In this document: in pieces, positions 59,168-64,000 of the stretch
Layout: the number at the start of each line of letters is the position of its first letter
How positions within the stretch are numbered: the first letter of the stretch is position 1
Assembly (NCBI RefSeq): GCF_002013895.1
Contig: NZ_MAFQ01000018.1
Location: forward strand, 52,296 to 116,295
Origin: Mycobacteroides franklinii
GTDB lineage: Bacteria; Actinomycetota; Actinomycetes; Mycobacteriales; Mycobacteriaceae
Length of the DNA: 64,000 nucleotides
Direction: 5' to 3'
The notes under the pieces: model-generated
Told to the model about the DNA's origin: nothing
Databases searched by the model: none
The model's input: the letters and a program-made list of their open reading frames with translations, nothing else
Translations under genes and position numbers: made by a program

Positions 59168-61350
59168 CACTGCTGCTCCGACAACCGCCAGATAGGTTGT
59201 TCTTCCCCGTCGACGGTGACCACTCCGGCCGGTGTGAAGTCGAACGTTTCCTGGAGGGCATCGTGTACTCGCGACGTGACGTAGATTCCCTGCTGCGGCG
59301 AACCACTTTTCACCTGATATGCGAGATTGACTGCTGCCCCCCACATTTCGTAGACCATCGTGGGACGGCCGACCAGTCCGCTGCTGACCGTGCCGGTGTC
59401 CACACCCGCCCTCAGGCTCAGTTCGTACCCGGTCTCGCTGTTGAACCGCCTGATGATTCCCTGGCATGCGAGGGCGAAATCGACGATCCTGCGCACATTG
59501 TCCAGCCGTGGAGTATTGAGACCACAGCTTCCCAGATAGCCGTTGTGTGCTGTGCGTACCCGCTCGATTCCGAGATCTTCGGATACCGCATCGAGCTGGC
59601 GGACAAGATCATTGACAAGTGCGAGGGAATCCTCGGATGCCAGCTCAGCCTGGAGGCGGTCCAGACCGACGATATCGGCGAATACGACCGACACGTCGTG
59701 ACGTTCGGTGGCGATAAGCTCCTCGCCTTGCCGGTACCGCTGAGCGAAAGGTTCGGGCATCAATGACCGTAGTAGCCGGTCGTTCTCTTGACGCTGTTCG
59801 GTGAGCAGGTCTTCCTTGACAGTCAGACTCCTGCTCATTTCATTGAATGCTCTTGTCAGATCTGCGATTTCGTCGCGTGTTTCGATCGGGATGGCGACTG
59901 TGTAGTTGCCGGCACTGATTCTCTGTGCCCCCTCTTCCAGCCGCCTGATCGGCCGAACGAAGAGCTGTGCGAAAAACGCCGCGGCCAGGCAGACGGCGAA
60001 GATAATGCCGGTGGTCGAGACCACGATGGTCTTGGTGAATGACACCTCGCGCTCGAACGCCTCCGCGGTGTCGACCGTAGCGATCACCGACCAGTGCACA
60101 TCGGAATCCGGCAGCTTCAGCGGCGCATACGACTGCAATGTCTGCTGGCCTAGGTAGTTGGTCGCGATGAGGGTTCCCGATTGACCGCGTTGCGCTGCCT
60201 GGGTGGCTTCGGAATCCACCGGTTGGACCAGTGTCGTGCCGCCGAGCCGGATGGCCTGATCGGCCACATCGGCAGGAGTGCCCGCCGCGACGACATCGCG
60301 CTTGTAGCTCTGCGGATTTTCCAGGAACAGGCGCGAATCCGAGCGCATCAGACCATCCGGGCCGGCGAGATAGGATTCCCCCGTCCTGCCCATACCCACA
60401 GCCTCCCAACGTTTCTCGAAAGTCATCAGCCTGTTGATCTTGGACGCCGGAAACTGCAGGGCGAGCACGCCCGTCGCCCTGCCATTGGCGATGACAGGCG
60501 CCACGATCCAGGCGGTGGGCTCGTTCTCGGCTGGCTGGTAGATCTCGAAGTCGGTGAACAGTACAAAGTTCGAATCATTGGACGTCAGCGCTCGTTGATA
60601 CGCGTCATGCAGTTTGGATCCGTTGTATGGGCCCGTCAGAATGTTGGTACCCAAGTCGACATCTTTGAACGCCGTATAGACGACGTTTCCGCGAGCATCG
60701 AGTAGCAGTGCGTCCTGAAACTCGAAGCGGGTAGCGATCTCACGGAAGTACTCCTGATAACGGGCGTTCGCCGCCGACCAGGCGCTGCCGTCATGGGCAT
60801 CGTTGATGGTGATGGCTACGTCGTCGGATTTCCGGTGAGCCGTATAGACGGCCTGCAGATAGCGTTGGGCGTTTGTCGTGGGCAGTACGGCCTCGGCGTC
60901 GAGTTTGATTCCGCTGTTCTGCTCGGTCTGCTTGAGGAAGTTGCTGTTGTAGTAGTTGACGATCGATTGCCACTGCGCGGGGTCGACGGTCGCGTTGGAC
61001 AACTGGTCAAAGCCGGTGGTGAAGGCATCGAGGGCTGCGGGGACCGTTGTCCCGTGGGAATAGATGGCCAGTGAGTTCTTCAGATCCGAAAGCTGCTCGG
61101 TGAGTGCCCGCGATTGCGACTCGCGTAACTCTGTAAGCCGGGTGAACACGGTCGTACGCAGTCCATTGCGGCCAACCTGAAAGGCGATGATCCCGACCAC
61201 CGCGGCACCCACGATGGTGCACACCACCATCATCGCAATCAGTTTGGACTGAATGCTGACCCTCGTCAGTGGGCGGAAGCGCAGCAGTCTGAACCTTCTG
61301 GCTTCACCGGACTCCGGTGCCTGCCCCTCGGCCTCGCGTGTAACCCGCAC
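59167..61350 (-). CDS. Membrane sensor with dCache-like, HAMP and degenerate class III cyclase domains
   Basis: About 727 residues: TM1 (IAMMVVCTIVGAAVVGIIAF), a large extracellular sensory part of about 330 residues of the dCache type, TM2 (TIVVSTTGIIFAVCLAAAFF), HAMP (RPIRRLEEGAQRISAGNY) and a class III cyclase domain. The first metal Asp is present (FADIVG), but the second is Asn (RTAHNGY where KxxGDxY is usual), the base-contacting Lys is Arg, the WGD Asp is Ala (MWGAAVN) and the transition-state Arg is Gln (NLAYQ). Normal cyclase activity is unlikely. GTG 61350 chosen; homologue of Rv2435c. Confidence 0.87.
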   Translation of the reverse strand: MRVTREAEGQAPESGEARRFRLLRFRPLTRVSIQSKLIAMMVVCTIVGAAVVGIIAFQVGRNGLRTTVFTRLTELRESQSRALTEQLSDLKNSLAIYSHGTTVPAALDAFTTGFDQLSNATVDPAQWQSIVNYYNSNFLKQTEQNSGIKLDAEAVLPTTNAQRYLQAVYTAHRKSDDVAITINDAHDGSAWSAANARYQEYFREIATRFEFQDALLLDARGNVVYTAFKDVDLGTNILTGPYNGSKLHDAYQRALTSNDSNFVLFTDFEIYQPAENEPTAWIVAPVIANGRATGVLALQFPASKINRLMTFEKRWEAVGMGRTGESYLAGPDGLMRSDSRLFLENPQSYKRDVVAAGTPADVADQAIRLGGTTLVQPVDSEATQAAQRGQSGTLIATNYLGQQTLQSYAPLKLPDSDVHWSVIATVDTAEAFEREVSFTKTIVVSTTGIIFAVCLAAAFFAQLFVRPIRRLEEGAQRISAGNYTVAIPIETRDEIADLTRAFNEMSRSLTVKEDLLTEQRQENDRLLRSLMPEPFAQRYRQGEELIATERHDVSVVFADIVGLDRLQAELASEDSLALVNDLVRQLDAVSEDLGIERVRTAHNGYLGSCGLNTPRLDNVRRIVDFALACQGIIRRFNSETGYELSLRAGVDTGTVSSGLVGRPTMVYEMWGAAVNLAYQVKSGSPQQGIYVTSRVHDALQETFDFTPAGVVTVDGEEQPIWRLSEQQ

Positions 61351-61549
61351 CCTCGGCGTCCCTTCGACGGCCCAGCTAGACGACTGCTCAGTGTGGCAGA
61401 AAGGGATGCTCCTGGGACCGACTCTGATCAAGATCGGCGAGAACACGTTGGTCGGCAGCCAGCCTCAACTGGTGGCTTGCCCGCCACCCGGCTATCGGCG
61501 GTGGCCAAACCCTTTGAATACCAACGCGATGAACGCGGGACTTTCCTAC

Positions 61550-63724
61550 TTACAGGATGTAGAGCATTTCCTGGTAGGTCGGCAGCGGCCACAGGTCATC
61601 GGCCACTATCCCTTCGAGCGTGTCGGCGGCGGCCCGCACCGCATCCATGGCAGGTAGCAGGCTCTTGGCGTGCTCCGCTTCTTCCAGCGCGCTGACGGCG
61701 GAGTCGCTCTCGATTCCCTTCTTCAGGTCGGCAAGGGCGGCGACAAGGTCGGCGATGGGGGCCGATATGTCCTCCAGCAAGGTGGTGCTCGGCGTCATCC
61801 CGGCGGCCTTCAGCGTGGCGACGTTTTGCGCGATCTCTGTCTGGTAGCGCAGCGCGGCCGGCAGCACGACTGTCGAAGCCAGCTCCAACGACAGCTTCGC
61901 CTCGACGTGAATGGTCAGCGCGTACTGCTCAAGGCCTATCTCGTAGCGGCTGTGCATCTCCCGGTCGTTGAAGACCTTGTATTTGTCGAACAACTCGAGG
62001 GCTTCGGGCTTGATCAGCTCCGGGAGCGCATCCAAGGTGGTCTTCAGATTCGGCAGCCCCCGAACGGCTGCTTCGGTCTGCCACTCCTCGGAATAGCCGT
62101 CCCCGTTGAACACCACGGCACCGTGTTCGGTGATGATGTCGGTGAGAAGCTGCTGAACGGCTTTGTCGAAGTCAGTACCGTCCGCGACTTCCTTCTCCAG
62201 CACGGTGGCGATGTAGTCCAGCGATTCCGCCATGATCGTGTTGATCGTTACCATCGGCGCGGCCACCGTCTGCATCGAGCCAGGAGCGCGGAATTCGAAG
62301 CGGTTGCCGGTGAATGCAAATGGGCTGGTGCGGTTGCGGTCTCCCGGATCGGTGGGCAGGACCGGCAGTGTGTCGACGCCGATAATCATGCTGCCCTTGC
62401 CTTTTGACGAGGTTGCCGCACCCTTGGCGATCTGCTCGAACACATCGGCCAGCTGATCGCCGAGGAAGATCGAGATAATGGCCGGCGGGGCCTCGTTCGC
62501 GCCAAGACGGTGGTCGTTGGTCGCCGATGCCACTGAAACTCGCAGCAGCCCACCGAATTTGTGCACAGCCCGGATAACCGCCGCGCAGAAGACCAGGAAC
62601 TGGGCGTTCTCGTGCGGGGTATCCCCCGGCACGAGAAGGCTGCCGAACTGCGAGTTCCCCAACGAAAAGTTGACGTGCTTGCCAGAACCATTGACTCCGG
62701 CAAAGGGCTTCTCGTGAAACAGGCATTCCATCCCGTGTTTCTTGGCGATCGTCTTGAACGTCGTCATGAGCAGCTGCTGGTGATCAGAGGCGATGTTGGC
62801 ACGCTCGAACATGGGGGCGATCTCGAACTGACCGGGCGCGACCTCGTTGTGCCGGGTCTTGGCCGGGATGCCGAGTTTGAACAGTTCACGCTCGGTATCC
62901 ATCATGAAGCCGAGAACCCGCTCGGGCACCGCACCGAAGTAGTGGTCGTCGAACTCCTGGCCCTTCGGTGGCTTGGCGCCGAACAGTGTGCGACCGGCGT
63001 TGATCAGGTCCGGGCGGGCCAGGAAGAAGTGACGGTCGACAAGGAAGTACTCCTGCTCCGGACCGCAGAACGACACGATGTGATCGAAATTGCTGTGACC
63101 GAATAGTTTCAGGATGCGCTCGGCGTGCTCGCCCATCGCCTGCTGGCTGCGCAGCAGCGGAGTCTTGTGGTCCAGAGCCTCACCGGTCATCGACACGAAC
63201 ACCGTCGGGATGCATAGCGTGTTGCCGTTGGGGTTTTCGAGGATGTATGCGGGGCTGGTCACATCCCAGCCCGTGTATCCCCGGGCCTCGAAGGTGTTGC
63301 GTAGGCCGCCACTGGGGAAGCTGGAGGCGTCGGGCTCGCCCTGAATCAGGGTTTTACCCGCGAACTCGGCCAGAGTCGCGCCGTCGCTGATCGGTTCCAG
63401 AAAGCTGTCGTGCTTTTCGGCGGTCAGACCCGTCAACGGGTAGAAGACGTGCGCGTAGTGGGTAGCGCCCTTTTCCAGTGCCCAGTCCTTCATCGCCGAA
63501 GCGACGGCATCGGCCACGGCCGGGTCCAGCTTGACGCCCTTCTCGACCGTGGCAGTCACGGATTTGTAAACCGACTTGGGAAGCCGTTGCTGCATAACGG
63601 CCTTGCTAAAGACGTTCGCGCCGAAGACCTCCCCCGGTTCTTCGCCGACCACGAAGCTGATCGCCGGAGGCACGTAGGCTTCGACATTGTTGATCGCCTG
63701 CAGACGCACAGCATTTCCGCTCAA
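61550..63724 (-). CDS. glnN: Glutamine synthetase type III
   Basis: A 724-residue glutamine synthetase of the GSIII class. GSIII marks: VFGANVFSKAVMQQRLPKSVYKS at the N-terminus (core FSKAVMQQRLPK), SFPSGGLRNTFEARGYTGWD, the catalytic-metal block FCGPEQEYFLVDRHFF, KTRHNEVAPGQFEIAPMFE, and VNGSGKHVNFSLGNSQFG. It makes glutamine from glutamate, ammonia and ATP. M. tuberculosis lacks this class (it has four GSI genes), so this is an additional ammonia-assimilation enzyme. A GlnR-like box lies 85 bases upstream. Confidence 0.95.
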   Translation of the reverse strand: MSGNAVRLQAINNVEAYVPPAISFVVGEEPGEVFGANVFSKAVMQQRLPKSVYKSVTATVEKGVKLDPAVADAVASAMKDWALEKGATHYAHVFYPLTGLTAEKHDSFLEPISDGATLAEFAGKTLIQGEPDASSFPSGGLRNTFEARGYTGWDVTSPAYILENPNGNTLCIPTVFVSMTGEALDHKTPLLRSQQAMGEHAERILKLFGHSNFDHIVSFCGPEQEYFLVDRHFFLARPDLINAGRTLFGAKPPKGQEFDDHYFGAVPERVLGFMMDTERELFKLGIPAKTRHNEVAPGQFEIAPMFERANIASDHQQLLMTTFKTIAKKHGMECLFHEKPFAGVNGSGKHVNFSLGNSQFGSLLVPGDTPHENAQFLVFCAAVIRAVHKFGGLLRVSVASATNDHRLGANEAPPAIISIFLGDQLADVFEQIAKGAATSSKGKGSMIIGVDTLPVLPTDPGDRNRTSPFAFTGNRFEFRAPGSMQTVAAPMVTINTIMAESLDYIATVLEKEVADGTDFDKAVQQLLTDIITEHGAVVFNGDGYSEEWQTEAAVRGLPNLKTTLDALPELIKPEALELFDKYKVFNDREMHSRYEIGLEQYALTIHVEAKLSLELASTVVLPAALRYQTEIAQNVATLKAAGMTPSTTLLEDISAPIADLVAALADLKKGIESDSAVSALEEAEHAKSLLPAMDAVRAAADTLEGIVADDLWPLPTYQEMLYIL

Positions 63725-63808
63725 TTGACTTCCTATCCCTGGGATGGGCCCGCAGCCGATTCGCGGGCGACCAACGTGGCTACGCTAGGGACAACCGATA
63801 ACCGGCAT

Positions 63809-63824
63809 GTTTCCTACACGTCAA
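63809..63824. promoter_or_regulatory. GlnR-like binding site before glnN
   Basis: On the minus strand TTGAC-N6-GAAAC, which fits the actinobacterial GlnR consensus GTNAC-N6-GAAAC at nine of ten positions and the AC-N9-AC core exactly. A third half-site GTTAT follows at N6. It lies 85-100 bases before the glnN start. Confidence 0.6.
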
Positions 63825-64000
63825 CACCAGTGTCCCGGGCGCGGGAACTTCCGCCGACCTACTGCGCCGATTTCGGCTCGCGCTGAGTACTTCACGCACA
63901 TGCAACATCTACGAGCTGTGTTTGACACATCTGCTGCGCATTCTTCTGGCCGCGGCTCCTTATGGCCGCGCACCTTTCCAAGCCGCCAAGGAGGAATGCA

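Noticed and set aside
63990..64000. AAGGAGG followed by ATG at the right edge as the start of a new plus-strand gene
   Set aside because: The spacing is too short for normal initiation, and the sequence ends one codon later, so nothing can be supported.
1..64000. Mobile element, prophage, CRISPR or tRNA content
   Set aside because: I saw no transposase or integrase, terminal repeats, attachment-site duplications, regular spaced repeats or tRNA-like cloverleaf sequences.

Overview
This 64 kb window is a high-GC actinobacterial chromosome segment from a rapidly growing mycobacterium. I infer the Mycobacteroides abscessus/chelonae group. The reasons are a long run of genes collinear with the M. 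tuberculosis Rv1821-Rv1860 region (secA2, pgsA2, the DUF881 pair, gcvH, garA, two MerR genes, gcvB, glcB, guaB1, gnd, blaR/blaI, ure, ndh, mod, apa), plus genes M. tuberculosis lacks there, including a chromosomal aminoglycoside phosphotransferase and a type III glutamine synthetase. I see no tRNA, rRNA, IS element, phage or CRISPR array. Species assignment and all orthology statements come from recognition, not from a search.

Layout. 1-6526: truncated cinA-like gene, a DUF6194 gene, two tandem GNAT acetyltransferases, a universal stress protein, two CrcB fluoride-channel genes behind a probable fluoride riboswitch, a GlsB-type membrane protein, and an alpha/beta hydrolase with a strong operator-like inverted repeat. 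6523-12376: apa, modABC, a short-chain dehydrogenase-like protein and an F420-type oxidoreductase. 12711-18521: ndh and the urease operon ureABCFGD. 18669-21837: four consecutive lipoproteins with a PknH-like sensor domain, an accessory insertion relative to the M. tuberculosis order. 21970-24960: thioesterase, an IdeR-box-controlled FhuF-like gene, blaI and blaR. 25048-34878: gnd, guaB1, two CNNM/CBS membrane proteins, glcB and a VWA lipid-anchored or membrane-anchored protein. 34950-46564, all on the minus strand: gcvB with a tandem glycine riboswitch, resR-like MerR gene, bifunctional nuclease, second MerR gene, garA, gcvH, DUF881/DUF1290 genes, pgsA2 and secA2.

46777-57745 is accessory. 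It holds an acyl-CoA dehydrogenase/SRPBCC pair and two AarF/UbiB-type kinases, with a TetR gene whose likely operator (ACATAC-N10-GTATGT) occurs twice in the divergent promoter and in a weaker form before the second kinase. This looks like one self-contained, apparently undescribed regulated module. It is followed by a coiled-coil protein, a flavin dehydrogenase/VOC pair, an ArsR/AHSA1 pair and an aminoglycoside phosphotransferase coupled to an unknown gene. 57746-63724: a cyclic-nucleotide-binding MscS channel translationally linked to a sensor protein whose cyclase domain has lost several catalytic residues, then type III glutamine synthetase with an upstream GlnR-like box.

Genes work together in clear units: molybdate import, nickel urease, glycine cleavage (gcvB/gcvH) with GarA control of central nitrogen/carbon flux, glyoxylate shunt (glcB), purine salvage (guaB1), fluoride export, and accessory protein export (secA2).
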